In this document: piece after piece, positions 1 to 8,866 of the stretch
Layout of the letters: each line of letters starts with the position of its first letter
Numbering within the stretch: position 1 is the first letter of the stretch
Assembly: GCF_013387485.1 (NCBI RefSeq)
Contig: NZ_JABBXB010000009.1
Coordinates: 1 to 64,000, forward strand
Source: Stenotrophomonas sp. SAM-B
Lineage (GTDB): Bacteria; Pseudomonadota; Gammaproteobacteria; Xanthomonadales; Xanthomonadaceae
DNA length: 64,000 nt
Direction of reading: 5' to 3'
Translations under genes and position numbers: made by a program
The notes under the pieces: model-generated
What the model saw: only the letters and a program-made list of their open reading frames with translations
The model's database searches: none
What the model was told of the DNA's origin: nothing

Positions 1-20
1 CGGCTCCAGGCCATCCCGGG

Positions 21-43
21 AGCCGGCCAGCGGCCGGCACTAC
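21..43. repeat. GTAG (SMAG-like) REP palindrome
   Basis: On the minus strand this reads GTAG followed by a GC palindrome (GCCGGCC-GCT-GGCCGGC). It lies just downstream of the DUF2065 gene. The same head and stem recur near 6.4 and 46.5 kb. Assignment to the SMAG class is from memory of the family. Confidence 0.75.
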
Positions 44-68
44 CAGACAGGGCATGGCGGGAACCCGC

Positions 69-254
69 TCAGTGCTTCAACCACCACAGCGTGGTCAGCC
101 CGGCCAGCAGGATCACCCCGCCCCAGGCACGCAGGGCGCTGCTGCGCAGCATCAGCAGCTGCTCGGCCATCCGCTTCCAGGCCAACGGGGCGGCGAACAG
201 GAACAGGCCTTCGAGCACGGCGACCAGGCACAGGGCCGAGAACAGATCTTTCAT
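69..254 (-). CDS. DUF2065 family small membrane protein
   Basis: This 61-residue protein has two hydrophobic segments (about residues 5-24 and 41-58) with a short basic loop between them, so it is probably an inner-membrane hairpin. DUF2065 proteins commonly follow hflC and precede purA, which fits the position here, but their function is unknown. The ATG at 254-252 has GGAG 5 nt upstream. An intrinsic terminator lies only about 10 nt before the start, so expression probably depends on read-through from hflKC or on a separate weak promoter. Confidence 0.8.
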   Translation of the reverse strand: MKDLFSALCLVAVLEGLFLFAAPLAWKRMAEQLLMLRSSALRAWGGVILLAGLTTLWWLKH

Positions 255-263
255 GACATCTCC

Positions 264-300
264 ACAAACAAAACGGGGACCCGGTCTGCACCGGGTCCCC
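264..300 (-). terminator. Intrinsic terminator/attenuator between hflC and DUF2065
   Basis: On the minus strand GGGGACCCGG, a 6-nt loop and CCGGGTCCCC form a perfect 10-bp stem, followed by GTTTTGTTTG. It starts 24 nt after the hflC stop and ends just before the DUF2065 ribosome-binding site. Confidence 0.85.
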
Positions 301-323
301 GTGGATGACTACCGCCTGCGGCC

Positions 324-1187
324 TCAGCGATCGCTCTTGAGGTACTGCAGGAACGGGTCGTTCTTGTCGAGCACGATCACGCCGTTGCCGTCGGTCATGG
401 AGCCACGGTAGGCCTCCAGGCTGCGGTAGAAGGCGTAGAACGACGGGTCGGCCGAGCCGGCCTTGCCGTAGATGCGGGCGGCGTCGGCATCGCCGGCACC
501 ACGCAGCTGCTGGGCATCACGCTCGGCTTCGGCCACGATCACGGTGCTCTCGCGGTCGGCCTGGGCACGGATGGTCAGCGACTGCTCCTCACCCTCGGCG
601 CGCAGCTTGGCGGCTTCCTGCTTACGCTGGGCGCGCATGCGTTCGTACACATCGTTGATCACCTGGCTGTCGGTCGGCAGGTCGATCTGCTTGATGCGCA
701 GGTCGATGATCTGCATGCCGAGCGCCTTGACCGACTCGTTGATGCCGGTCAGCTGGTTGGCGATCAGTTCGCTGCGATCCCCGGACACCAGCTGCTGCAA
801 CGAACGCGAGTTGATCTGGTTGCGCAGGGAGTCGGTGATGATCGGGGCCAGGCGGGCATTCGCCACGCGGGCATCGCCGCCGGTCGCACGGAAATACGCG
901 CGCACGTCGGAGATATAACCGATCGCGAAGAAGTCGACGCTGACGTCCTTCTGCTCGGCGGTGAAGTAACGCGCCGGGGCGGTGTCGAGCACCTGGAAGC
1001 GGCGATCGAACACGCGCACCGTTTCCACCAGCGGCACCTTGAAGTGCAGGCCCGGCTTGATGTCCGCACGGACCACCTTGCCCAGGTTCAACACCATCGC
1101 GGTCTGGTCCTCACGGACCACGTAGACCGAACCCAACAGGCCGAGCAGGACCGCTACGGCCAGACCAATCCACAGTGAACTTCTCAT
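324..1187 (-). CDS. hflC: HflC, modulator of FtsH protease
   Basis: The 287-residue protein has one N-terminal membrane anchor (residues 5-24) followed by an SPFH/Band 7 domain and an Ala/Glu/Arg-rich helical stretch (about 190-240), the usual HflC plan and length. HflC and HflK assemble into a large periplasmic-facing complex around the membrane protease FtsH and restrain it. The ATG lies inside the end of hflK, an ATGA overlap at 1184-1187 that implies translational coupling and equal amounts of the two partners. Confidence 0.95.
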   Translation of the reverse strand: MRSSLWIGLAVAVLLGLLGSVYVVREDQTAMVLNLGKVVRADIKPGLHFKVPLVETVRVFDRRFQVLDTAPARYFTAEQKDVSVDFFAIGYISDVRAYFRATGGDARVANARLAPIITDSLRNQINSRSLQQLVSGDRSELIANQLTGINESVKALGMQIIDLRIKQIDLPTDSQVINDVYERMRAQRKQEAAKLRAEGEEQSLTIRAQADRESTVIVAEAERDAQQLRGAGDADAARIYGKAGSADPSFYAFYRSLEAYRGSMTDGNGVIVLDKNDPFLQYLKSDR

Positions 1188-2305
1188 CGGCTGCCCTCCT
1201 CACGACCGGTCGGGCGCGTCGTCGGACGCTCCGCATTGCGAACGCCATCGACGGCCGTGCTGGCAGGCAGCGACGGCAGCATGACTTCCGGGGTCACCGC
1301 CGGAGCGGCATTGGTGCTGGTGCGGTTGTCGCCCGGCATCGGCACGTAGATCAGCTGGCGGCCATCGCCACCGATGATCTTGCGGTTCTCCGAGAGCACC
1401 TTCTGCACCGTTTCCAGCCACAGGCGCTTGCGCGTGACTTCCGGGGCATCCTTGTACTGGACCTGCAGCAGGCTGAAGCGCGAGGCATCACCCTCGGCCT
1501 TGGCGACCACGGCCTGCTTGTAGCCTTCGGCGGTGGTACGGGCCCGCGAGGCCTGGCCGCGCGCTTCCGGAACCACTTTGGCCGCGTAGGCCTGGGCTTC
1601 GTTGATCAGACGCTCCTTGACCTGCTGGGCACCGTTGACCTCGTCGAAGGCCGGCTTGACCTCCTCGGGCGGGCGGGCATCGGGCAGGGTCAGACCGGTC
1701 ACCGACAGACCGGTACGGTAGCTGCCGAGCGAGGCCTGCAGGCGCTCTTCGGCCGCCACGGCCAGCGGGCCACGGTTGTTCAGCACGTTGTTGAGGTCCG
1801 CACGACCGACCTGCTCACGCACGGCGCTCTGCGCGGTCTGTTCCAGCACCTGGTCGGCATCGACCGAGCCGAACAGATACAGACGCGGATCGTCGATGCG
1901 GTACTGGACGTTGAGCGAGACGTTGACGATGTTCTCGTCGCGGGTCAGGACCGGCACCTGGCTGCTGAACGTCTTGATCTCGGTGGCATTGACCTTGGTC
2001 ACCGATTCCAGCGGCCACGGCAGCTTGAAGTTCGGGCCTGGCTGCAGGATGCGATGGAACTGACCGAAGCGCAGCACGACGCCGCGTTGCTGTTCGCCGA
2101 TCAGCTGGAAGCTGGAGAACAGCAGCAGCAACACCGCAGCCACTGCCACCCACCGCAGGATGCCGCCATCGAACAGGTCTTTCAGCGGACCGGGCAAACC
2201 GCCCCAACCGCCGCCATTGCCGCCACCGCGAGGACCGAACGGCCCACGTCGATTCTCGTCGGGGCCTTGTCCGCCCTTGTTGCCGCCGGGTGTATTCCAG
2301 GCCAT
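1184..2305 (-). CDS. hflK: HflK, modulator of FtsH protease
   Basis: This 373-residue SPFH protein begins with a Gly/Pro/Arg-rich cytoplasmic head (residues 1-48), then a membrane segment (about 50-72) and the Band 7 domain. The Gly-rich head is typical of HflK and absent from HflC. The start at 2305 gives MAWNTPGGNK, the common HflK beginning, and has GGAG just upstream; an in-frame start at 2341 would add 12 unsupported residues. It is the first gene of hflKC, and the partner hflC overlaps by 4 nt. Confidence 0.95.
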   Translation of the reverse strand: MAWNTPGGNKGGQGPDENRRGPFGPRGGGNGGGWGGLPGPLKDLFDGGILRWVAVAAVLLLLFSSFQLIGEQQRGVVLRFGQFHRILQPGPNFKLPWPLESVTKVNATEIKTFSSQVPVLTRDENIVNVSLNVQYRIDDPRLYLFGSVDADQVLEQTAQSAVREQVGRADLNNVLNNRGPLAVAAEERLQASLGSYRTGLSVTGLTLPDARPPEEVKPAFDEVNGAQQVKERLINEAQAYAAKVVPEARGQASRARTTAEGYKQAVVAKAEGDASRFSLLQVQYKDAPEVTRKRLWLETVQKVLSENRKIIGGDGRQLIYVPMPGDNRTSTNAAPAVTPEVMLPSLPASTAVDGVRNAERPTTRPTGREEGSR

Positions 2306-2526
2306 GCACGCTCCATCAAGGTAAGGTTGCCTGCGGGCCATTCCCGCACCGTCAACCGTTAAAACGTTAAATCGCTGTCGATTCTACTAGATGGGGCAGA
2401 TTGACAGGATTGGAAGGGGTCACGCATCTCGGGGAACGATTCATAACCGCATCCGCGAAGGTCCGTGAGGGTCCCCGCGCGCCGGAGCAGCGGGTAAGGT
2501 GGTGTTTTCCCCCGTCAGGCATCTTC

Positions 2527-3522
2527 ATGGCAATTCCCGACCGGTTCAACGCTTTCCGCATCCACCAGGACGATACCGGCTACCACGCCGGGCTGGAACC
2601 GATCGGCCTGGACCAGCTCAACCCGGGCGAGGTGGTGATCCGCGCGCACTGGTCCTCGGTCAACTATAAAGATGCGTTGGCCGGCACCGGCAAGGGCAGG
2701 ATCCTGCGCCGCTTCCCGCTCGTCGGCGGCATCGACGTGGCCGGCACCGTGGTCGCCTCGACCGATCCGGCCTACCGCGAGGGCGATGCGGTACTGGCCA
2801 CTGGCTGCGGGCTGAGCGAGACCCGCGATGGCGGCTACAGCCCATATGTGCGCCTGGCCGCCAGCGCGGTGATCCCGCAGCCGACGGGACTGACCCCGCG
2901 TGAGGCGATGATCCTGGGCACGGCCGGCTTCACCGCTGCGCTGGCCCTGGTGCGGATGCTGGACAACCGGCAGACCCCCGCCCACGGGCCGCTGGCCGTG
3001 ACTGGAGCGACCGGCGGGGTCGGCTCGCTGGCGGTGGACATCTTCACCCGGGCCGGTTTCGAGGTGCATGCGATCAGCGGCAAGGCCGACCAGGCCGACT
3101 ACCTGCGTGGACTGGGTGCCCGCGAGGTCCTGCCGCGGGACGTGCTGGCGACCACCCGGCCGATGGAATCGGCACGCTTCGGCGGCGGCCTGGACAATGC
3201 CGGCGGCGCGATGCTGACCAGCCTGCTGGCCCAGACCGTGCCCTACGGCTCGGTCGTCAGCGCCGGCCTGGCCGCGAGCCCGGCGCTGGACATGACGGTC
3301 ATGCCCTTCATCATCCGCGGCGTGTCGCTGATCGGTGTGTCGTCCTCCAGCGCACCGCGTGATCTGCGCGAAGCAGTCTGGGCGAAGCTGGGCGGCGCGT
3401 GGAAACCGGCGCATCTGGAGACGATCTGCACGGGCGAAGTCGGGCTGGATGGCCTGCCGGCAGCGTTCGATGCCCTGCTCGCAGGCGGCAACCACGGCCG
3501 CACGGTGGTACGAATCGACTGA
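2527..3522 (+). CDS. acuI: YhdH/AcuI family acrylyl-CoA reductase-type oxidoreductase
   Basis: This 331-residue medium-chain dehydrogenase/reductase lacks zinc ligands. The N-terminal domain contains SSVNYKDALA near residue 45, and the Rossmann segment contains TGATGGVGS near residue 160. The family reduces acrylyl-CoA to propionyl-CoA with NADPH and protects against toxic acryloyl-CoA. Propionyl-CoA feeds the methylcitrate pathway encoded about 11 kb away, although the genes are not adjacent. The ATG at 2527 matches the family start; upstream in-frame codons would give a non-homologous leader. Substrate is assigned by family only. Confidence 0.85.
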   Translation: MAIPDRFNAFRIHQDDTGYHAGLEPIGLDQLNPGEVVIRAHWSSVNYKDALAGTGKGRILRRFPLVGGIDVAGTVVASTDPAYREGDAVLATGCGLSETRDGGYSPYVRLAASAVIPQPTGLTPREAMILGTAGFTAALALVRMLDNRQTPAHGPLAVTGATGGVGSLAVDIFTRAGFEVHAISGKADQADYLRGLGAREVLPRDVLATTRPMESARFGGGLDNAGGAMLTSLLAQTVPYGSVVSAGLAASPALDMTVMPFIIRGVSLIGVSSSSAPRDLREAVWAKLGGAWKPAHLETICTGEVGLDGLPAAFDALLAGGNHGRTVVRID

Positions 3523-3611
3523 GCGTGGCAGCCGGGCGACGGACGGCACGTCCGGCGCTTCACGACGGTACGAGGCCCGCACTACACTGCGGGCATCACA
3601 CGGGGAACAAC

Positions 3612-3995
3612 ATGGCACGCATTCTGATCGTCGACGATTCACCGTCGCAGCTGTTGGGGATACAGCGGATCGTCGAAAAACTCGGGCACGAAATCCTGAC
3701 CGCCACCGATGGCGCGGCCGGGGTGGAAGCGGCCAAGGCCGAGCTGCCCGATCTGGTGCTGATGGACGTGGTGATGCCCAACCTCAATGGTTTCCAGGCG
3801 ACCCGTACCCTGGCACGCGATGCCTCGACCAAGCACATCCCGGTGATCCTGGTGACCACCAAGGACCAGGACACCGACCGCATGTGGGGCATGCGGCAGG
3901 GCGCCAAGGCCTACATCACCAAGCCGTTCTCCGAGGACGAGCTGTCCGAGGTGCTGGAGCGCGTTTTCAGCCACCAGGAACCGCCGACGGCGTGA
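3612..3995 (+). CDS. pilH: Single-domain response regulator, PilH-like
   Basis: The 127-residue protein is a lone CheY-type receiver. It has the acidic pair (VDDSP), the phosphoacceptor Asp in LMDVVMPN, the switch Thr in VTTKDQDTD and the Lys in ITKPF. The stretch LNGFQATRTL and the VTTKDQDTDRMWG region closely match PilH, which works with PilG and ChpA in the type IV pilus chemosensory system. No pilG, pilI, pilJ or chpA lies nearby, so it is an orphan here. It ends facing cbpA across a pair of GTAG palindromes. Confidence 0.75.
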   Translation: MARILIVDDSPSQLLGIQRIVEKLGHEILTATDGAAGVEAAKAELPDLVLMDVVMPNLNGFQATRTLARDASTKHIPVILVTTKDQDTDRMWGMRQGAKAYITKPFSEDELSEVLERVFSHQEPPTA

Positions 3996-4010
3996 GCCGA
4001 TGGCACGATG

Positions 4011-4082
4011 AGCCGACCAACGGTCGGCTTCTACCGCGAAGGCAATCGCGGCCGACCCGGTAGATGCCGACCGTTGGTCGGT
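4011..4082. repeat. Inverted pair of GTAG REP palindromes
   Basis: Two facing elements, 4011-4034 and 4060-4082, each have a GCCGACC..GGTCGGC stem and a GTAG head pointing inward. They fill the gap between the convergent genes pilH and cbpA and could form one long hairpin that limits read-through both ways. Confidence 0.8.
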
Positions 4083-4119
4083 ACGCAACGATGACCGGGA
4101 CGCCGCGCAACGCCTTGCC

Positions 4120-5016
4120 TCACACCTTCTCGCCGAACGCCTTGGCCAGCGCCTTGTAGGCCTTCTTCTGCGCTTCGTCGGTCGGCGCCGGCGCGATGAT
4201 CTCCAGCTCCACGATCTGGTCGCCATCCAGGTTGCCCGGCAGGCCCCGGCCGCGCAGGCGCAGCTTGCGGCCTGCGTCGGACTCGGCCGGCACCTTCAAC
4301 TCCACCGCACCGCCCAGGGTCGGCACGCTGATGCTGGTCCCCAGCGCGGCCTGCCACGGGGTGACCTGCAGGGTGTACAGGATGTTGCGCCCGTCCACCT
4401 CGAACTGCGGGTGTTCGGCGTATTCCACTTCCAGCAGCAGGTTGCCACCGCCGGTGCCCTGCCCGGTCAGGCGGATCACCTGGCCGGGGCGGATGCCCTT
4501 GGGCACGCGCACATCCAGCTGCTTGCCGCCCACGTTGATGCGCAGGCTGTCGCCCTGGTAAGCGGCCTCCAGCGGCACCGACAGCTTGGCGCGGGTGTCG
4601 CGGGTGGGCTGCGGGCCCTGGCTGGCGCCGCCGAATCCGCTGGCGCGGCCGCCACCGCCGCCCCGCTGGCGCGCGAACAGGCTTTCGAAGAAGTCGCTGA
4701 AGCCGCCGCCACCGGCGCCGCCCCCGAACACCTCTTCAAAATCGTAGCCCTGCCCACCGCCATAGTTCGGCGGGGTGTGGAACTCTTCGCCGGGCCGGTA
4801 GCCCTGCGCCTTCAGCTGGTCATAGGCCGCGCGCTTCTGCGGGTCGCGCAGCGCCTCATAAGCCTCGTTGACCGCCTTGAATTTGTCCTCCGCCCCCGCT
4901 TCCTTGCTCACATCCGGGTGGTACTTGCGCGCCAGGCGGCGGTAAGCGGTCTTGATCTCAGCATCGCCCGCGGTGGGTTCCACCCCGAGCGTGGCGTAGT
5001 AATCCTTGAATTCCAT
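4120..5016 (-). CDS. cbpA: CbpA-type DnaJ co-chaperone
   Basis: The 298-residue protein has an N-terminal J domain with the HPD motif (YHPDVSK, near residue 33), a Gly/Phe-rich linker (about 75-130) and two C-terminal beta domains. It has no Cys-rich zinc domain, so it is the CbpA/DjlA-like class rather than DnaJ itself. Such proteins stimulate DnaK, and in E. coli CbpA also binds DNA in stationary phase. The start at 5016 gives MEFKDYYATLGV, the standard J-domain beginning. No cbpM modulator gene is adjacent. Confidence 0.92.
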   Translation of the reverse strand: MEFKDYYATLGVEPTAGDAEIKTAYRRLARKYHPDVSKEAGAEDKFKAVNEAYEALRDPQKRAAYDQLKAQGYRPGEEFHTPPNYGGGQGYDFEEVFGGGAGGGGFSDFFESLFARQRGGGGGRASGFGGASQGPQPTRDTRAKLSVPLEAAYQGDSLRINVGGKQLDVRVPKGIRPGQVIRLTGQGTGGGNLLLEVEYAEHPQFEVDGRNILYTLQVTPWQAALGTSISVPTLGGAVELKVPAESDAGRKLRLRGRGLPGNLDGDQIVELEIIAPAPTDEAQKKAYKALAKAFGEKV

Positions 5017-5267
5017 CCAAACACCTCGACTAAGTTCGGCCACCCGCGTGGGCGGGCGCCGTCCGCGCAATTCTAGCCGCTGCGGACCGGCCCACCGTGA
5101 CGCCGGGCGCGAATGATCCTGCGCAATGCGGCGGACATCCCGGCCGGCTACGCTGCCCCCGGTAGCCCGCCTCTCCCGCTCCAGATGGGTCTGCACGTCC
5201 GGTTTTCAACGTGTTGACATGGCCATCCCATGCCCCTCACTACCCTGCCTGTGTCCAAGGAGTCCGC

Positions 5268-5750
5268 ATGACCATCCACGTTGGCGACCGCATTCCCGAA
5301 GTCACCCTCAAGCGCATCCGCGAGGGCATGGAGACCATCGACACCCATGCCCTGTTCGATGCGCGCAAAGCGGTGCTGTTCGGCGTGCCCGGCGCATTCA
5401 CCCCGACCTGTTCGGCTCGGCACCTGCCCGGCTTCATCGAGCAGTTCCCCGAGTTCCGCCACCGCGGGATCGAAGTGTTCTGCATGGCGGTCAACGATCC
5501 GTTCGTGATGAAGGCCTGGGGCGAGAGCCAGCAGGTGCCCGACGGCCTGCAGCTGTTGTCCGACGGCAATGGCGAGTTCACCCGGGCCCTCGGCCTGGAG
5601 ATGGATGCCAGCAGCTCCGGGATGGGCATCCGCTCGCGCCGCTTCGCGCTGTACGTCGAAGACGGTGTCGTGCGCGAAACCTTCATCGAGGAACCCGGAA
5701 AATTCGAGGTGTCTTCGGCGCAGTACGTGCTGGAGCATCTCCCCCGCTAG
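5268..5750 (+). CDS. Peroxiredoxin, PrxII/Prx5-type
   Basis: This 160-residue thiol peroxidase has the peroxidatic cysteine in the motif PGAFTPTCS (near residue 48) and the later conserved Arg region of the AhpC/TSA-redoxin fold. The short length and FTPTC motif place it in the Prx5 group, which reduces peroxides using glutaredoxin or thioredoxin. It carries no fused glutaredoxin domain. AAGGAG at 5257-5262 precedes the ATG. The ferritin-like gene follows after 29 nt, so peroxide removal and iron storage may be co-expressed. Confidence 0.9.
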   Translation: MTIHVGDRIPEVTLKRIREGMETIDTHALFDARKAVLFGVPGAFTPTCSARHLPGFIEQFPEFRHRGIEVFCMAVNDPFVMKAWGESQQVPDGLQLLSDGNGEFTRALGLEMDASSSGMGIRSRRFALYVEDGVVRETFIEEPGKFEVSSAQYVLEHLPR

Positions 5751-5779
5751 ACCCACGCAACAGAGGAATCCGGCCAGCC

Positions 5780-6364
5780 ATGTCCAAGCCAGCCAAGAAC
5801 ACCCCCGATACCGCCCCGAACACCGCCCGTCCGCCGGGCATCAGCGATACCGCCACCCTGCGCGCCAAGGCCCGCAAGGACATCGAAGACGGCGCGATCA
5901 CCGACAGCTACAGCGCCGACCGCGAGGCGGTGATCAAGCTGCTCAACGATGCGCTCGCCACCGAGTACGTGTGCGTGCTGCGCTATTACCGCCATTACTT
6001 CATGGCCAAGGGCATGCTCGCCGATTCGATCAAGGCCGAGTTCCTGGAGCACGCACAGCAGGAGCAGGCGCACGCCGGCAAGCTGGCAGAGCGCATCGTG
6101 CAGCTCGGCGGCGAGCCGGATCTCAATCCGGATACGCTCACCGCACGTTCGCATGCCGAGTACAAGGAAGGCAGCGACCTGCGCGACATGGTCCGCGAGA
6201 ACCTGATTGCCGAGCGCATCGCGATCGACAGCTATCGGGAGATGATCAACTTCGTCGGCGACAAGGACACCACGACCAAGCGCATCCTCGAAGAGATCCT
6301 CGCGCAGGAAGAAGAGCACGCCGACGAATTCGCCGATCTGCTCGACGGCTGGATCGGCGAGTAA
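5780..6364 (+). CDS. Ferritin-like diiron protein (bacterioferritin/Dps-type)
   Basis: After a low-complexity Pro/Thr/Ala N-terminus (about residues 1-30) the 194-residue protein has a four-helix ferritin-like domain. Metal-ligand motifs are visible: TEYVCVLRYY on helix 1, EHAQQEQAHA on helix 2, AERIAIDSY on helix 3 and EEEHADEFADLL on helix 4. It probably oxidises and stores iron or protects DNA from Fenton chemistry. It lacks an obvious haem-binding Met, so classical bacterioferritin is not certain. It sits 29 nt after the peroxiredoxin gene in the same direction. Confidence 0.82.
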   Translation: MSKPAKNTPDTAPNTARPPGISDTATLRAKARKDIEDGAITDSYSADREAVIKLLNDALATEYVCVLRYYRHYFMAKGMLADSIKAEFLEHAQQEQAHAGKLAERIVQLGGEPDLNPDTLTARSHAEYKEGSDLRDMVRENLIAERIAIDSYREMINFVGDKDTTTKRILEEILAQEEEHADEFADLLDGWIGE

Positions 6365-6432
6365 CGTCGGCCGCTGGCCGGCTCCTCGCAGAGTCCGAAC
6401 GCACTTCAGTGCCGGCCAGCGGCCGGCACTAC
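6365..6432. repeat. Inverted pair of GTAG REP palindromes
   Basis: Two half elements (about 6365-6384 and 6409-6432) with GGCCGCTGGCC-type stems face each other between the convergent ferritin-like and pbpC genes. The arrangement matches the pair at 4011-4082. Confidence 0.75.
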
Positions 6433-6437
6433 CCGCG

Positions 6438-8819
6438 TCAGCGCAGGATCCGGAACCGGACCTGTGTCCAGGCACCATCGGCGGCCAACGCTGTCAACGT
6501 GTGCTCGCCCACCTCGTCGAAATCGCGCTGGAACAGCCGCGCGCCTTCGGTGCGGGCGATCCAGCGATCATCCAGCAGCCAGTCCACCGTGGTCTCATTG
6601 CCCAGCGCACGCAGTTGCAGGCGCACGCCGTGTTCGGCATTCGGCGCGCGTGCGAGGGTGGCGCGGTCGTTCAGCCCCTCGATGTGCAGGGTGCCGCCAC
6701 TATCGCGGCCATCCGCGCTGCAATCCGGCGAAAGTGCGGGCAGTTGTGAGGCCTGACGCTGCGCCTGCGGCAGCCACGGCGACAACAACGCCGGCCAGCG
6801 TGCGATCTCACGCGACTCCGTCTCATGCGGGCGGCTGCACTCCGGCGACAGCCGCAGCCCCGTGCGCGAATCCACCTGGAAGCGCTGCAGCCCCGGCTGC
6901 CACAGCCGCGCATCGCGCTCGGCGAAGGTCGGCGGTACCGCCCCGTCCAGCACGAACGCCGGCATCCGCCGCTGGCACAGCGCGGGCGCCGTCTGCTCGG
7001 CCAGACCCCCGGTGGGCCAGCAGATATCGGCCTGCGCCACGCTCGTCGGCATCGGCGCCGCACTGGCATCGCCGGCCTGGCGCGGCAGACTGTCGATCAC
7101 CTCGAACATCAGCGGCAACGCGGTCACCGCGCCGTACTGCCCGGGCAGCGGCGTGCCATCCGGGCGCCCGACCCAGACGCCGACCGTGTAATGCCGTGTC
7201 GTGCCGATCGCCCAGGCATCGCGGTAGCCATAGCTGGTGCCGGTCTTCCAGGCCACGCGCGGGCGGCCGGTGACGTCGAAGGTGCCCGCGCCATAGCCCG
7301 GGCGGGGATTGGATTCGAGCATCTCGCGGGTGATCCAGGCCGCGCCCGGTGACATCAGGCGACGCTCGATCACCGCATCCTCGGCGGTGTACCGCACCCG
7401 CCCGGCGATGCCGTTGCGATTGAACGCGGCAAAGGTACCGACCAGATCCTCCAGCCTCGCGCCGGTACCGCCCAGTATCAGCGACAGGTTCGGTGCAGTG
7501 CCGTGCGGAAAGCGCAGGTTGATGCCCGCATGCGAGAGGCGTGCCGCGAAGCGCGCCGAGCCGACCCGGTCCAGCAGGTCCACGGCCGGCACGTTCAGCG
7601 ACAACCGCAGCGCCGTGGCCACACTGACGGGCCCGTTGAAGGCCGCATCGAAGTTGCCCGGCCGGTAACCGCCGAAACTCTGTGGCGCATCCACCATCAG
7701 GCTTTCCGAATGGATCAGGCCATCATCCAGCGCCATGCCGTACAGGAACGGTTTCAGCGTCGAGCCCGGCGAGCGCCAGGCCTGGACCATGTCCACATGG
7801 CCGAGCCGTTGCTTGTCGCCGAAGGCGACCGAGCCGACATAGGCACGCGCCTCCAGCGTGCGGTTGTCCACCACCAGCAGCGCGGCCGAGGTGCGCTCGG
7901 GCAACTGCGAGAAGTACGACGACACGCGTTCCTCCAGCGTGCGCTGCAGGCCGATATCCAGCGTGCTCTCGATCCGCGCCACCCGCGGCTGCGCCGAGCG
8001 CAGGCGCTGGGCCAGCAACGCTGCATGCAGCGGGGGCTGCAGGGCACGCGTGACCACCGGCTCGATGCGCGCATCATCGACCTCCTCGCGTGACCACACG
8101 CCGAGCGACACCATCCGCTCCAGCACCTTGTCCCGCGCACGTTGCGCCGCTTCCGGGTGCCGGTCCGGACGCAGCCGGCTCGGCGACTGCGGCAATACCG
8201 CCAGCAACGCCGCCTCGGCATGCGACAGCTGCGAGGCCGGCTTGCCCAGATAGGCCCAGCTCGCCGCCTCCACGCCTTCAATGGTGCCGCCGTAGGGCGC
8301 GCGCTCCAGATACAGCGCCAGGATCTGCGCCTTGCTCAGGTGCAGTTCCAGCTGCACCGCGCGCAGCAGCTGCTTGGTCTTGCCCCATGGCGTGCGCGTA
8401 TGCGGATCGAGGATGCGGGCGACCTGCATGGTCAGGGTCGAGCCGCCGGAGACGATCCGTTGTTCGAACAGCCATTGCTTGCCGGCGCGCAGCAGTCCCC
8501 ACGGATTGATGCCCGGATGCCGCCAGAACCAGCGGTCTTCGTAGTTCAGCAGCGCCTGCAGGTACAGCGGCGAGACGCTGTCGGCGGAGGCCGGGTAGCG
8601 CCACACCCCGTCGGCATCGGCGAAGGCGCGCAGTGGCGTGCCATCGCGCGCGACGACCAGGGTGCTGGTGTCGCGCTGCCTGGGCAGCGGTGGCGGGAAC
8701 GCAAGATCCATCACCAGCAGCAGCGCGAGCACCGCCGCCGTGCCCCAACGCAGGCAGGGCAGCACGTTGCGTCGTACGGAGGCCCACGACCGCTTGGAAA
8801 AAAGAGACGTCATGTCCAT
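6438..8819 (-). CDS. pbpC: Penicillin-binding protein 1C
   Basis: The 793-residue protein has a membrane anchor (about 22-42), a GT51 glycosyltransferase domain with EDRWFWRHPG and GGSTLTMQ, and a transpeptidase domain with SPGSTLKPF (active Ser), SLN and KTGTSYG. A C-terminal beta domain typical of PBP1C follows. It polymerises and potentially cross-links peptidoglycan in the periplasm. It lies 47 nt downstream of the alpha-2-macroglobulin gene, the widespread yfhM-pbpC pairing. The start could be 8819 or the ATG two codons later (8813). Confidence 0.95.
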   Translation of the reverse strand: MDMTSLFSKRSWASVRRNVLPCLRWGTAAVLALLLVMDLAFPPPLPRQRDTSTLVVARDGTPLRAFADADGVWRYPASADSVSPLYLQALLNYEDRWFWRHPGINPWGLLRAGKQWLFEQRIVSGGSTLTMQVARILDPHTRTPWGKTKQLLRAVQLELHLSKAQILALYLERAPYGGTIEGVEAASWAYLGKPASQLSHAEAALLAVLPQSPSRLRPDRHPEAAQRARDKVLERMVSLGVWSREEVDDARIEPVVTRALQPPLHAALLAQRLRSAQPRVARIESTLDIGLQRTLEERVSSYFSQLPERTSAALLVVDNRTLEARAYVGSVAFGDKQRLGHVDMVQAWRSPGSTLKPFLYGMALDDGLIHSESLMVDAPQSFGGYRPGNFDAAFNGPVSVATALRLSLNVPAVDLLDRVGSARFAARLSHAGINLRFPHGTAPNLSLILGGTGARLEDLVGTFAAFNRNGIAGRVRYTAEDAVIERRLMSPGAAWITREMLESNPRPGYGAGTFDVTGRPRVAWKTGTSYGYRDAWAIGTTRHYTVGVWVGRPDGTPLPGQYGAVTALPLMFEVIDSLPRQAGDASAAPMPTSVAQADICWPTGGLAEQTAPALCQRRMPAFVLDGAVPPTFAERDARLWQPGLQRFQVDSRTGLRLSPECSRPHETESREIARWPALLSPWLPQAQRQASQLPALSPDCSADGRDSGGTLHIEGLNDRATLARAPNAEHGVRLQLRALGNETTVDWLLDDRWIARTEGARLFQRDFDEVGEHTLTALAADGAWTQVRFRILR

Positions 8820-8866
8820 TCAGCAGCGAGGCAGGCGGGCCGTCATCGCGACGGCCCGCCCTGCGA

